Assembly (NCBI RefSeq): GCF_026151205.1
Contig: NC_087083.1
Span: forward strand, 6,674,460 to 6,738,459
Origin: Bolinopsis microptera
Taxonomy: Eukaryota; Ctenophora; Tentaculata; Lobata; Bolinopsidae
Length of the DNA: 64,000 nucleotides
Direction of reading: 5' to 3'
Positions 24,898 to 37,061 of the stretch are shown here, piece by piece. The notes under the pieces are model-generated. The model was not told the origin of the DNA. It made no database searches and saw only the letters and a list, made by a program, of their open reading frames with translations. How positions within the stretch are numbered: the stretch's first letter is position 1; every line of letters starts with the position of its first letter. A program made the position numbers and the translations under genes.

Positions 24898-27800
24898 ATG
24901 ACCAGAGGTTCTATTATCAGTTTAGGAATAGCAAATCCAGTGTTCCGTCCAAAGTGAGTAAATAAAGACATCGCTTCTCAGCTCATACTAAAATGATTCC
25001 AAAAATTATTTTTCTTTATCTTTATATATTTTTTTCTCTTTAAACAATTCTCCTTTGAAAAAAAAATGTAGGCCGTTTGCGTCGATCATGGGTCTAGGAA
25101 AGTTTTTTGTTTCAAATAAGAATATGGCAATTCGGTAATCTGTCGATGGCCACGTAACCCACGGTTAAGTATATTGTCATTGACGTAGTGGATGGTTGAG
25201 CGGGTTTCAAGCACTCTCAAATCCCAAAATATTGTTTGATTGCGCCGTAAAAATAAATAACTGTTTTATTAAATAAATAATTGTTTTATTAACCGTGCGT
25301 TTCGTTCAACAGTGTGCCTTAACCGTGTGCCTTAACCGTGCCTTATCATTCACAGGGGGGATACCGATAAGTAACCATTGTGCGTTAACCGTGCGTTAAC
25401 TGTGCGTTAACCGTGCGTTAAGTGTCCGTCAAGTGTGCCTTAACCGTGCGTTAAGTGACCATGGCCATCGACAGATTACCGAATTGTCGCAACGCGGACG
25501 GATATAACAGTGCAGTAACAGAATGCTTGAAACTAATTGTTTTTTCGTTTCAGCACAGATGAAGAAGGTGTTTTCGACAATGACGGTTTCGTGGACCAGT
25601 AAGTGACATTTTAATCGCCCTAAATACGTTGCTATCTACCAAAATTACTATTCCAATAATTAAACGATATTTGCATAGTATTTGTAGAAATATGCACTCA
25701 TCAACAGTTTTTATTCAGTGAGAAGGTAGAAATAGGTGTCCCATCGGTTCAAGAGAAATCAGAAGCAGACACTGCTTCAACAGCTCCGACTGAGTTGAAA
25801 GCTAGTCTCAACCTGGGACACGCCGTGTCATTGGCAGTTGGCCAAACTATCGGTTCAGGTAAGGTTGTAGTCTATATAACTATAATTGCATCGGAGATTA
25901 TTTTATGTTTATTGATATAGAGTAGAACTAGATATATTGTGTTAATAACCTAATATATAATAATGATAATAAATAATCTTCAGGAATATTCGTATCGCCG
26001 AATGATGTGGTGAAACAAGTCGGATCAATTGGAATGTCACTCACTATCTGGCTCATCTCAGGTTAGTTTTCAGTAAATCTTAAAATCAAACAAATTCTTT
26101 GTTGAAATCATCAACGAGAGATTCAATACAATACGTAAATACTTTGTTTTCGAAGATCGATTTTTTCACTGATTTTCAGATAAAATGAATAGCACCATCC
26201 TAGCGTTTTAGCACGATTTTTGGAAAATTTTATCAAACAATTTTAATTTTAAACAATTTTTTCAGGGACACTGTCTATGTGCGGTGCTTTAACGTTCTGT
26301 GAGTTGGGGACCATGTTCAAAAGGAGCGGGGGAGAGTACCAATACATCAAGGCTGCGTGAGTCATAACATCTATTAAAGTATTAATGTTCACTGTTTGCG
26401 TCTATTAACTTATTAATGTTAACTGTTCAGTAGTAAGAAATAGAAACAATGCTACGCACTTCGTCTCTCAGTTGTAGCCCAGATTAGTATAATAAGTACG
26501 ACATACTCCAGCAGATGTCTCTGTTAACAGTGACAACACATGGTAACTGGATTACATATTGAATCCGATAAATCCTTGTTAGTAATATTCACATATTCAT
26601 GGGTTTTATTCAATAATCAATTAGGAAGCCCGACATTGGTTATAAGGGTTTGTCTGAATGATTTGTTATCATCATAATATATTTGAGTGGTTTCTGTCTT
26701 TATGTTACTGTTCGCACAACTAATGTCATTAAAAGCCCTCTTCCATTCAAATCGCAATTACAAAAACCCTTCTTCATCTCATTTAAAAAGTTATAAACAT
26801 ATATCATTTTCACTTTACAGGGCTCTGATGTCCTCTAAACTCATTCCAAACAATAAATTAATACATATAATATAACAACCTGGAAAGTTAATTACCAGAA
26901 ACAACTAAATGAAACAACTAAATGAAACTTACGTAGATATTCTCAGGTACGGCAAACTCGCATCATTTCTCTATTTGTGGGTGTGTGGGGTCATCAGAAA
27001 CGGTTAGAAGTGAAATATTATAAACTTTACTAGTTACTACTACGATTTATATGTATTAGTTACTACTAACATTTATATTTACTAGTTACTACTAACATTT
27101 ATATTTACTAGTTACTACTAACATTTATATTTACTAGTTACTACTAACATTTATATTTACTAGTTACAACTAACATTTATATTTACTAGTTACTACTAAT
27201 ATATAACATTATTTATCATAAAATAAAACGGTGTTCACTAGAAATAATGCAAAGAGGTACAAAGTACTAAAGTATCAAAGAAAGTAAGTATTGTACTCAA
27301 ATAAGAAGACGTCATCGCAAGTCCTGAAGTTGAAATCATTAACTCAATCTCTCCAATTAAAGTGTAAGTAGTATTTGACCAAAACCCATAATCATGGGTA
27401 GAGTGGACCGCTGCCATGAGTGTCTCTCTTTCCTAAATAAAAGGAAATGATATTAATTTGAATAACCGTCCGCAAATGAAAAATGATACCGAAAATGAAA
27501 TCAGTCGCTCGCTTTTTTGGTGGTAGTTAGTGTCCAATTAGCTGATGTTTATTGAATCTTTATTGCAGAGTACAGCTGCTTTCGGGTAGTTCTTCTTAAT
27601 CTATTACAATTGTAAATGAATGGACGGTTTGCGGACGGTTATTTTAAATTAATATCATTTCCTTTTGTTTGGGAAAGAGAGACACTGCAGCAGCAGTCTT
27701 TTCTACCCAATTATGGGTTTTGGTCAAATATCATCTCTTTTTGATTATAATGTCAGGGTACTTTACAAAGTCGAAATGTAAATTCATAACTTCATTAATA

Positions 27801-30800
27801 AGGAGGTAATTTCAACGATTTCGAAATTTAACCTTTGAAAACATTTCCTTGTGTTTAGGTAAGCATATCTGTTGATCACTGACTGAATATGCCACTTTAT
27901 ACTCATTCAATTGTTTGAACTTAAAATATGCCTGCTGAACTACTTTTGGTGAGTCTTAATGCCTGAAAAACAGTAAAGGGGGTATATATAGGGGGTAAAT
28001 AGTATAGTGAGTATAATGGCGACGGTCGTGCTTGCCAGCACTGTGATAATTATAATAGTAAATAACCCTCAGGTATGGGCTGTGCTGCCATCTCGCTCAA
28101 ATTTGCTCACTAACCCTCAGGTATGGGCTGTGCTACTATCTCGCTCACATTTGCTCACTAACCCTCAGGTATGGGCTGTGCTACTATCTCCCTCACAGTT
28201 GCTCACTAACCCTCAGGTATGGGCTGTGCTGCTATCTCGCTCACATTTGCTCATTACTTCATGGATCTGTTCATGGACGAGGACGATCCCGGCTTCGTAA
28301 TCGCTAAGAAATCTGCAGCTACTGCAGCTATATGTAAGAGTACATTGAAAAAAATATATATAAATATATAACCTAAAAAGAACATCATATAGCAGTATAG
28401 CCATTATATGATCATTACATGGCCACTAAGCAAGTTATCACTTAACAAATAACCGCTTGCAGATTACCGATATTGATTTAGAATATTAGATTTAGAACTA
28501 ATATATTAGTTCGGTTAATTTAGAATTGTAATAATGATATCATAATAAATCCCAATCAATACACAATTACAATAAGATAAATAGTTTAATACACATTTCT
28601 AGCTGTTAAATGAAATTACAGGTTTTAATTAAAGTTCATGCTCTCCTGATAGGTTTCAGGGAACAGATAGAGGCCGTGTAGAGGCCGTGTAGAGGCCGTA
28701 TAGAGGCCGTATAAAGGCCATGTAATATATCTTTTAAGTGGCCGTATAGTGGCCGTATAAAGGCCGTTGAGAGGCCTTATAGTGGCCATATAAAGGCCGT
28801 ATCAAGGCCAAACCTAATCGCCTAATTTCCCACATTTCCAGTGATAATAATAGCTGTGAACGTTTGGAGCACTAAGATCGGTTTGTGGATGCAGAACATA
28901 TTTACAGTTCTCAAGCTGGGAGCTCTGTCTGTTCTTATCATTATGGGCATTTACTTCATTTGTGCTGGTAAGTGTATGTAGCTGATTTACAAATGTATAA
29001 TATGAACATTATTACATTATTACATGTGTTAATCGTCTTTTTTACATGCTTTAAGAACCACGCTCCAGTATTTGAGGTGTGTTTCATAGCGTTAATAGTC
29101 CCCATTCATCGAAGTGCGCTAGTGTCACTGCCTTCTAATATACCCAAATGATGATTATTAACCTAGGTAAAACGCAAAACATTAATAAGAACTGGTTTGA
29201 AGGAACTACAATCGATTTCCCAAAATGGACGAACGCTTTCTTCGCCTCACTTTGGGCCTACAGCGGCTGGTGAGTATTATTCCGGTATCTGCACAAGTAA
29301 TTGAAAACGAGGAGGGACATCGTGTCATTTAAATGCTGTTTCATAACTTTCTAAATGAAACGAAGATGAATGACTTAATGAGACAACCACTAAATTTATC
29401 ATTTAGGATTATTGAGTTTCTACATTGCTAAGATATCTCCTCTTTAAATTCTCCACTCTCGCAGGAATTGTATAAACATGATGTCTGGTGAGATAAAGAA
29501 CTCTACTAAAACAGTCCCCCGAGCTCTAGTCATAACAAACGTGATAATGATCAGCATCTACCTAGTAGCTAATATTGCTTACCACACTATTCTGCCAATA
29601 AAGGTTCTCAGGAATGAACGAGCTATAGCTGTGGTAATTTTCTGGCATATTGACAATATTCTCACCTTATTTTAAAGTTTTAAGTCGTGTAGTTTTATTG
29701 AGTCTCATTTGATGATTCTTTCAAGATTATTTCTCATCGTTTTTCTGAATACATTCTGATGAAATAGTTCGCAAGCTCACGAGCTGATTCCTCAGAGAGT
29801 GGGGAGAGAAGTGGGGGGTGAAGGAACCTGGGGAGAGTGGGGGAAGTGTTCTTCGGAGTCAGCGTTGCTATATCAACCTTCGGAGCCCTGTCTTCTTCTC
29901 TCATGGGCAGTTCCAGGTACAGTAAACTACTTCTACTCTATACTAGTTGGTAATGTTCCTGGTGGATATTTTATTTGGATAATTTAGATCATGACTTTTT
30001 GGAAGATATGACAATTGACAAATCACAACTAATTAATATTACAACTTGTCAGATTACCGTTTATTGCTGCACAAGAAGACATGTTCCCTAAGTTCGTGGC
30101 TCTGATACAAGTGAAGAATGGAACTCCCATAGTCGGTCTCTTCACCATGGTAACGAGTTATTAATTTTTTCATTTAAAAATAAAATGTAGTAAAAACAAC
30201 CTAAGCTTTCCTCATTTACTAAATCAAAAAGGTGCTGATCTAGTCGTTCTCAAATTGAAACTGGAAAACTTTGTCAGGGAACCTTGGCAACATTCTGGGT
30301 TTGGCCGATTGATATTGGAGGCTTAATCAAGTAAGAAACCTGAAAATCATCCCCCCCTTATTATGTAAAAACTCATTTCTAGAATAATTGCGAACTGCTA
30401 TGACTAACAAGAATTTACCACCCTTTGCTTTATTAAAGTGGTGGATGGAAACGATAACGTCAATATGATATCGCTATTGATTTCGATAGTTACGTCTTGA
30501 GAGGATACGTAGTCAGTATAATTACCAGTTTTCCTTTACGCATCAATACTTTTTGTAAGCAAATTAACGCTCATATAAATCCTGATATAAACATGTTCAG
30601 GTACGTCGGCTTCCTGTCCTGGGCATGGTGGGGAATGTGCTTCTTTGCAGTTCCTCTCCTCCGCTACACTATGCCTGGCCACCCAAGAACCTTCAGGGTA
30701 TACAATAGTGATAATTAATATAGTCGGTTCTTAAAATATAACGAAGAATTCTCACAAATAATATTTAAAATATTTGTAGATATTAGCTAACATTGTTTGA

Positions 30801-31811
30801 TAGTTGGGGACAAAGTGAGAGTCTCCACTCAGTGTTTCAAAACAAATAGTTGTCAATGTTTCGTCACACAGCCTTTGTCATGGACGAGACGTTATGATAA
30901 CTTCTTACATAACTCAATAAATTTAATAGATTTGTAGTGTTGTTTGTAATAAGTTTTAAAACATTTATTGAGCTATGTGTATGAAGTTATTGTAACGTCT
31001 CGTCCATGACAAAGGCTTGTGCTGAAACGTCAACAACTGTTTGTTTTGGAACACTGAGCGGAGACTCTCAATTTGTCCCCAACTATCAAACTATATGATC
31101 GACCCACTCATTAGAGCGAGGAAAGATTACTATAGATAGCGAATATTCTTTACAAATAACAACTAATATGTTTACAAATAATAACTGAGAATTCTCACAA
31201 ATAACAACTATTAACTTTTACAAATAATAACTAAGAATTCTCACAAATAACAACTATTTTTCTAACACGCCAGGTGTTTCTACCCGTGACTGGGTTTGCT
31301 ATCATGGCTTCACTTTATCTTACTATCGGACAGTTCGTCGCTAGTCCAGTACCATGTCTAGGCTGGCTAGGTAAATAAAGTTCCTTCCTTTCTAACATAG
31401 TACCTTGTTAAGATGGTAATGTAAATATAAAATTTCTATGATCCTGTGTTAAATCGAAATAATCGAACCGTTCATCTATCCATGTGTTTTAAAATTCGCG
31501 AAGCCATTTTACACGATTTCACGGTTTGGACCATGAGGTGAGCCTTTCTGGTGGGCCATTATATCAAATAACAATGTTATTCTTAGCTGTGGTAGCTGCC
31601 GGAGTACCGATATACTACGGGTTCGTGGACCCTGATAACACCTGCAGAACATGGATGGGTAAGTAATATGTTACTAGTACTAAATAATAAGTTACGAGTA
31701 AGTAATAATTGTTACTCGATTCTTATGTATAAAACTTATCATTACAGTATTGTATATCTTTCAGCATGGTTGTTGTCAAAGCTATCTAAACTTCTCAAAG
31801 CGGAACTGTGA
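24898..31811 (+). CDS. SLC7/LAT-type amino-acid transporter, 17 exons
   Basis: Exons with matching phases: 24898-24953 (ATG), 25554-25598, 25719-25858, 25984-26061, 26266-26356, 26947-27002, 28217-28333, 28842-28967, 29167-29269, 29465-29633, about 29784-29916, 30053-30149, 30278-30330, 30601-30697, 31274-31370, 31587-31658, 31765-31811 (TGA). The product is about 520 residues: an acidic N-terminal tail, then the APC-fold core. Family landmarks in order are GQTIGSGIFVSP (TM1), ALTFCELGTMFKRSGGEYQY, SLTFAHY, NVWSTK, LWAYSGW, SGEIKNSTKTVPRALVIT, AISTFGALSSSLMGSSR and FIAAQEDMFPKF. SLC7 light chains exchange amino acids across membranes, usually bound to a heavy chain. The loop before TM4 (FMDLFMDEDDPGFVIAKKSA) has no cysteine for the usual heavy-chain disulfide. 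Exon 11 has a frame problem (see findings). Family call strong; subfamily and substrate unknown. Confidence 0.9.
25128..25486. mobile_element. MITE-like element with 25-bp terminal inverted repeats in intron 1 of the SLC7 gene
   Basis: CAATTCGGTAATCTGTCGAT... at 25128-25152 is repeated inverted and perfectly at 25462-25486. The interior contains an expanding CCGTGCGTTAA repeat (about 25286-25455). No coding capacity. Target duplication not clear. Confidence 0.75.
25286..25455. repeat. 11-bp tandem repeat (CCGTGCGTTAA)n inside the intronic MITE
   Basis: Irregular array of CCGTGCGTTAA / CCGTGTGCCTTAA units between the inverted ends of the element at 25128-25486. Confidence 0.75.
27040..27205. 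repeat. 26-bp minisatellite in SLC7 intron 6
   Basis: Six copies of TTACTAGTTACTACTAACATTTATAT-type units starting shortly after the donor at 27003. Confidence 0.85.
27374..27728. mobile_element. Foldback MITE-like element in SLC7 intron 6, TA-flanked
   Basis: Imperfect inverted repeats of about 105 bases. The left starts TTTGACCAAAACCCATAA and the right ends TTATGGGTTTTGGTCAAA. TA lies on both sides, as expected for Tc1/mariner-type insertions. Arms match through CCGTCCGCAAA. No transposase inside. Confidence 0.75.
28063..28255. repeat. 48-bp minisatellite repeating the acceptor and start of SLC7 exon 7
   Basis: Four tandem units, each with acceptor CCCTCAG and the first 11 codons of the exon. 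Acceptors end at 28072, 28120, 28168 and 28216. In the first three units the exon frame reaches CAC TAA after F-A-H, an in-frame stop. In the last unit it continues as CAT TAC TTC into the real exon. Confidence 0.9.
28668..28810. repeat. 11-bp tandem repeat (GAGGCCGTATA)n in SLC7 intron 7
   Basis: About twelve variable units in two blocks, ending close to the acceptor at 28841. Confidence 0.8.
30795..31091. mobile_element. Foldback MITE-like element in SLC7 intron 14
   Basis: About 125-base imperfect inverted arms. The left begins GTTTGATAGTTGGGGACAAA and the right ends TTTGTCCCCAACTATCAAAC. A GACGAGACGTTA/TAACGTCTCGTC block sits near the middle. No coding capacity. Confidence 0.85.
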
Positions 31812-31819
31812 ACATTTGC

Positions 31820-33630
31820 CAATAACTCCTGGAATATCAAGAAAGAAAATAATCAGTCTGCATAATTACTGCATGTTTGAGAGATTACGTAACCGTGCTA
31901 GCTTAAATAAGCTATATTGGTTAGTGAACAAACTTGATCGAGTTTTATGGACTTATAAACTAACGATTGCATGGAAAATATAAAGATTAAAGAATTAGTG
32001 TGTTGAACTGAAATGTCATACAACGTTATATTGCTTACCTGCCATTTTATGCTTTGTATGAAGTTTTATAATATATTATTTTATATCAAATTAATAGCCT
32101 CTATTCTCCTTATCATGCTGGATGTCTCCCAATTCATGGTTGGACTTACATAAGAAATTTCGGCAGAAATGAGAATATAGTGATTAAAATTTTTTCGGAA
32201 GGATAATCAATATCCATCAAATGCCCGTACGTTGTTTTTTAACCCATATGTGCTGTCTGTACAAATGTTATTCAACAGTCATTTGCAGATATTTTAACCT
32301 AATTTACTGATAAAATTAAGAAACGATGATTGGGTTATAATTGCACGATTTGAAGAAAAGCGTGGCAAGTGAAAAATGTGCAGCTTTCCATACATTGATT
32401 GGGTTAATAACTATGAGGAGAAATACGTATCGTACCGGGGGTTAAATACGTACGTAATTTAAAAAATTAATATCTTTTTTAAATGACTCATAAAATTCAA
32501 CCGTATTTTGATAATTCATCAGCCCTCTACTTTAAAAAAAATTGAAACCATGATTGGGTTATTATTGAATGATTCAAGTGTACATTACTGAAGTACCCTA
32601 AGTTATTAATTGGATGTGGAGCTGCTGTAATTGCCAACCCCATTCCTCAATTCTTTCCTGCAAATTGAGGTGCCCAATCCCTTCACTCCCCATCAGAGTG
32701 TTGACATTTCTTATTAAGCTTAGAGTTGCCTGCGCCGCCTAGCGACTCTTTGTTCACAAATGTGACTGAGAAGTATAATCAGTTGGGGATTTGTAGTACC
32801 TACCTACTCATCATTTTGCGGCCTCTACGTATCGTCACCTCGCACAACTTACAATAGGTGCTGTGAAAAAAGCTTTCCAGACATTTGCATTGGGTTAACG
32901 AGGTGGCGTACGTCACCTCGAGATCAGATAGCAATATTACAATGAGTTGCCCGAGCTGTGTCCCAGTTGATTGTGTCTGAGTATGGTACGTGACTATGAC
33001 GTCACCTGAGCTGCTGCTCCTTTTAGGACCAGGTGAGAGCGCATACTTGTGAATGTAAATGTAAGTATGGTTTACAGTTTACAGTTTACACTGTAATAAC
33101 CCCTTATAATAAAGCCCAGGTTTATATGATGATCGAGAGCTCGGGCTATATGTTTCTGCCTTCTATGTGCCGCTAATAACAGTAGAACAGTAGTATATAA
33201 CACAATCTGTACATTACTAGTTTACTCATAAAGTGTAGCAATGCTACTAACTCGGTGTTATTAGAGACCTTATGTTATATAGCAATACCAAAGCAACCTG
33301 CAACAAAGCTAGATCAAGTTTCACCTCAGTGTACAACAAAGCTGTATATATCTGTGTATTAATTTCTCATGTGCAAGCGCTAAACACTAATTTGAACGTA
33401 TTTTATTTTAAAACGATGTTTCTGGTAGTGCTTCGTAACTTTTAATGACATCGAATGTAATTTACTGGAACCAGACAGCATACACAAATCATTTAGAACT
33501 TGTGGATACTGAATCAGTTACTCTCGATATCTTTTTGTCACATTTTGTTTCATATTTCCCGTTTATTCGACCAGTTTCTCAGTTCAGCTTGCTTGTGCCT
33601 ATCTTACATATAAGTGCGGTCATATTTTGC
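31820..33630. other. Downstream of the SLC7 gene, no further gene seen
   Basis: Non-coding. A direct repeat of GATGATTGGGTTAT / CATGATTGGGTTAT (32324 and 32552) suggests a diverged two-copy repeat. No exon supported. Confidence 0.4.
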
Positions 33631-33633
33631 AAA

Positions 33634-33730
33634 TATAGTGATTAGTGCACTAATGACTTATCACACTATCGCATGCATGTAGTGATAAGTCATTATATGT
33701 GCACTATATTAGTGCACTAATCACTATTAT
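33634..33730. mobile_element. Small palindromic MITE-like hairpin
   Basis: AATATAGTGATTAGTGCACTAATGACTTATCAC on the left is mirrored on the right by GTGATAAGTCATTA and TTAGTGCACTAATCACTATT, with a small insertion in the right arm. About 97 bases in total, no coding capacity. Confidence 0.65.
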
Positions 33731-35060
33731 TCGTTACACTATAAAAATGAATGAAGCGGTGAAAATCTAAGAGGGTGAGAGGTTCTTTAATTATAGCTAA
33801 TGATTAAATGAGACCCACTAAAGGTACTAAATTAACCGGACTGCTAGCGAGGAATCGAGAGTGGGAATAAAATAAATGCGGAATAAATTCGTATCTGCCT
33901 AAAATCATGCTTTTAAGTACTAGAAATTTAGCTTTTAGGTACTGGAAATTAAGCTTTAAGGTACTGGAAATTAAGCTTTAAGGTACTCTCAGGTTTGATT
34001 ATTTAACATCGTAGTACGGTATATAACAATACGGTATATAACAATACATTACCCGATTGTTGAGTTTAATACAAACGATAACTTACAATCACCTATAGCA
34101 TTATCCCCATAGTCAGAGTGTTCAATATTACAACATTAGATTGCAACACTGTGTGTATGAGTGTGAGTGCCTGTAAACGGGAACTTTCATATTTAATCGC
34201 GACTAGTAAAGTGACTAAATTTCAATCTGTTGAATGATTGCGATCCAGCTTGCAAAGATTCACCCTATATTTTATTTAATCAACTATCGGTAGTATTAAA
34301 AGTCGCTGCATTATCAACTTGTCATTCGAGGAGGGTTGTTTTTAATGTATTTTCCCGATTTTTATAGAAACACATTCTTACCGATGTTTTTGATGTTATG
34401 TCATGAAAAACTTTTGACCCTAGCCTATCTTAGTAGTGTCTATTTAAATCTCACTTCAACTAAAGGCATGAACATGACGTGACGAGAAGGAACCCTTAAA
34501 AGGAATAATGAATGTCACTGGTCTTTCGATTCTTTTATCGAATAATAATGGTATTTTGCACTCATTTCTATTTTGCAGCATATGTGCTCCAAAGTAAATC
34601 TTCTTTAGTATGTCTCTACAGAGTATTACGTTGAGCTGCTATTATATGTGTTATGTAATGATACTGTAATAGTTAGCTTGTTGAATGTTAAGGAACTAAT
34701 AGCTTATCTAGTTTTACTTAATTAAGGGTGCAATTGAGCGACCAATAAGTTAATTAGTTAATTGATTGAGCGACTAATTGGTTAATTGATTGAGCGAATA
34801 ATAACCGCATATTACCTAATCTTATTACAGTTTTTTGTCAAGTCATTCAGATTCTGCCAATTTTACTCGCTCTGGCCTTATTTCCATTTTTATATTTTTA
34901 TATCTGAGTTCTGACCAGTTCTTACAGCTATGATTCTGAAAAGTTTCTAAGCGACTGATAAGGTACAACAAAATAACAAAAGCTGCATACTAGCCAGGAG
35001 TAGCACTTCTGCCGTGGTAACCTAGGTAACCTAGGAGCCCCTAGGACTTCATAGGGCATG
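33731..35060. other. Non-coding, no gene seen
   Basis: AT-rich, with short direct repeats (GGTACTGGAAATTAAGCTTT near 33937, three copies). No exon supported. Confidence 0.4.
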
Positions 35061-35064
35061 ACTC

Positions 35065-35728
35065 CTAAAGGGAGAAGGGTGTAACTAATACGTACCTGCC
35101 AGAATATCGTGATGAGTCTGATATTTTAAATTTAGCGATCAGCTTGAACTGCATGATCTTTGCTTTGGAATTCTTGTACATATGTTCTAGACATTTTAGG
35201 AATTTTCCATCTATGCCAAGGGTTGAGAGCTTGTATAGAAGAGCTTCACGACTGATGGAGTCGAAAGCTTTGCGAAAGTCCACAAAACAAGAATACATTT
35301 TTTTGTCCTTTGTTATTCACGTATTTGTCTACACAAGTGGAAAGGGTGAACAGATGATCCACAGCTCTAGCGTTCTTGAAGAAGCCAAGCTGGTTTACTG
35401 TGTCCGAGCAATGTTCCTTCCTGAATTTTAGCAATCGATCCAATAAGATAGTCGAAAACAGTTTACCAAGGTTGCTCCCGATCGCAATGGCCCTGTAATC
35501 ATCATGAGGGTCGTAAATACATCCTATCTTATGGAGTGGGCTCACGATCGTAGTGTTCCATGGATAGACACCAAGGTCCAAGCAACCATTAAAGGGCTTA
35601 ACTAACACTGAGAGAGCGCAGTGGTTCTGGACGGCGGACTTCAGCTGCTCATTGAGTAAACAATCTAGTCCAACCGCCTTACCGTTTTCACTGCTTGTAC
35701 AACCTCTTATGATGATATATAATATCAT
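35065..35728 (-). pseudogene. LINE (non-LTR) reverse transcriptase fragment, frameshifted
   Basis: The upstream part (35728 to about 35295) reads GKAVGLDCLLNEQLKSA, WNTTIVSPLHKIG and DYRAIAIGSNLGKLFSTIL, the fingers region of LINE reverse transcriptases of the CR1/Jockey type. In a run of seven A's near 35297 the frame changes, and reading continues as YSCFVDFRKAFDSISREALL, which contains catalytic motif A. The sequence then decays before motif C (the xxDD box), so the fragment cannot be active. No ORF1, 3' tail or target duplication was found. Confidence 0.8.
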
Positions 35729-35921
35729 CGTTTAGTACTATGCTCATTATTCGTTCATTTGCCTGAGTCACTGATCTATTCTGTGGAAAGTTTGTATCCT
35801 TGATCCTTCTTTTTGTAGAGATCCAGAAGGAATTGGTAGAACTTCACCATGTCGAATATGTCGAGCTTGGAGTTGGAGGGTTTTTCGTTAAACTTCTTTC
35901 TTTAAGTTTTTTAAGTTCTTC

Positions 35922-35972
35922 TAGTACAGACAGATCCGTCTGAAAAAATCGATCTATACCGAGACAAAAAGC
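35922..35972. repeat. Short repeat shared inverted with about 60960-61017
   Basis: AGTACAGACAGATCCGTCTG followed by AAAAAATCGATCTATACCGA occurs here and, reverse-complemented, near 61010-60965. It contains a small CAGAC...GTCTG palindrome and lies just outside the presumed edge of the LTR at 35977. Confidence 0.7.
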
Positions 35973-35976
35973 TTAG

Positions 35977-36753
35977 TGTAAAATTAGGTTGGCACCAGAA
36001 CAGTCCTCCCGAGGCGTACCGGTGGTCTACACTGCCTGCTCACAAAGGTACGGTAGCGAAGTGGCGTACACGGGTAATTAAAATGTACAAGGGTACGATA
36101 GAGAAGTGTCGTACACAGTACTTAAGAAATACACGGGTACGATCTTGAAGTATCGTACGCGGTACTTAAAGAAATATACGGGTACGATGTCGAAGTCTCG
36201 TACACGAATACCTGCAAATCTCTAGCTCTCAAGCTCTGCAACCTTAACTCTTACAGGCTTCTGAGTGCCGTACAACTTTAAATGATCGAATGACTTGATC
36301 GAGTCCTAAGTTAGGTGAGAACAAAGGAAACAGGGTATTCGAATAATAAGTCTCGAAAGGTTATGAATTACTACTTGATCAATATACCAAGACTAGCGAC
36401 TCGAAAGCCACGCTACACTGTTCTCGGAAGCGGTAACTTTTACAACCTTACCGTTAAACAATCTTCCCAGAACTGCCGCTAACGGGGCAAGCAAAACCTA
36501 CCAGCACTGGGTCACGTGACATCACATGGCGAACCACGTGACACCGCGCGGCCCAGTCTGTCCAATAACCTAACTTAACTAGCTAACCTGACTAACACGT
36601 GCCTTCCTCCGCAAAACCATCCATAATCTATTCCACTAATCTAATCTAATCTTATACTAATCCTAACGGTTATTTAACACTAATACTAGAATATTCCAAA
36701 AGATCTAAAAACTAACAAGCCTAAGACCTGCTGCAACCAGCTACCATATTACA
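35977..36753 (-). mobile_element. 3' LTR of the outer minus-strand gypsy-like element (LTR-A)
   Basis: In minus sense it starts TGTAATATGG (36753) and appears to end ...TTTTACA (35977), the usual TG...CA form. It is matched in the same orientation by about 51000-51753. Just upstream in minus sense is a purine-rich CCCGGGGGATATAG, a fitting polypurine tract. It carries four related hairpins at 36048-36203 and several CACGTG boxes. The inner edge is well supported by the second copy; the outer edge at 35977 is inferred from its sequence alone. Confidence 0.65.
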
Positions 36754-36768
36754 CTATATCCCCCGGGA
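36754..36768 (-). other. Candidate polypurine tract of the outer element
   Basis: Minus-sense CCCGGGGGATATAG lies directly against the TGT start of LTR-A, the position and composition expected for the plus-strand primer of gypsy-type elements. Confidence 0.5.
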
Positions 36769-37061
36769 AAATTTAATCGATTTCGTCAATATCTCCAGGA
36801 GGTATTGACAAATTCGACCAAATCCCCCCTACCTACTAAAATCCTAAAATACTAAAACCTACACCACTAAAAAAATATAAAAAATGCACGTATAAACCCT
36901 CACGTGACTAACACTAACCCTAAAAATCCCACGTGCTAACCTCACGTGTCCAACTCCATACACAAACTGAAAAAAAATGTACACTACACGTGTAAAACTT
37001 CATCTGATATAATAATAAATCCACGTGTTTCACGTCATACAAAAATAAACTTTCAAATATA

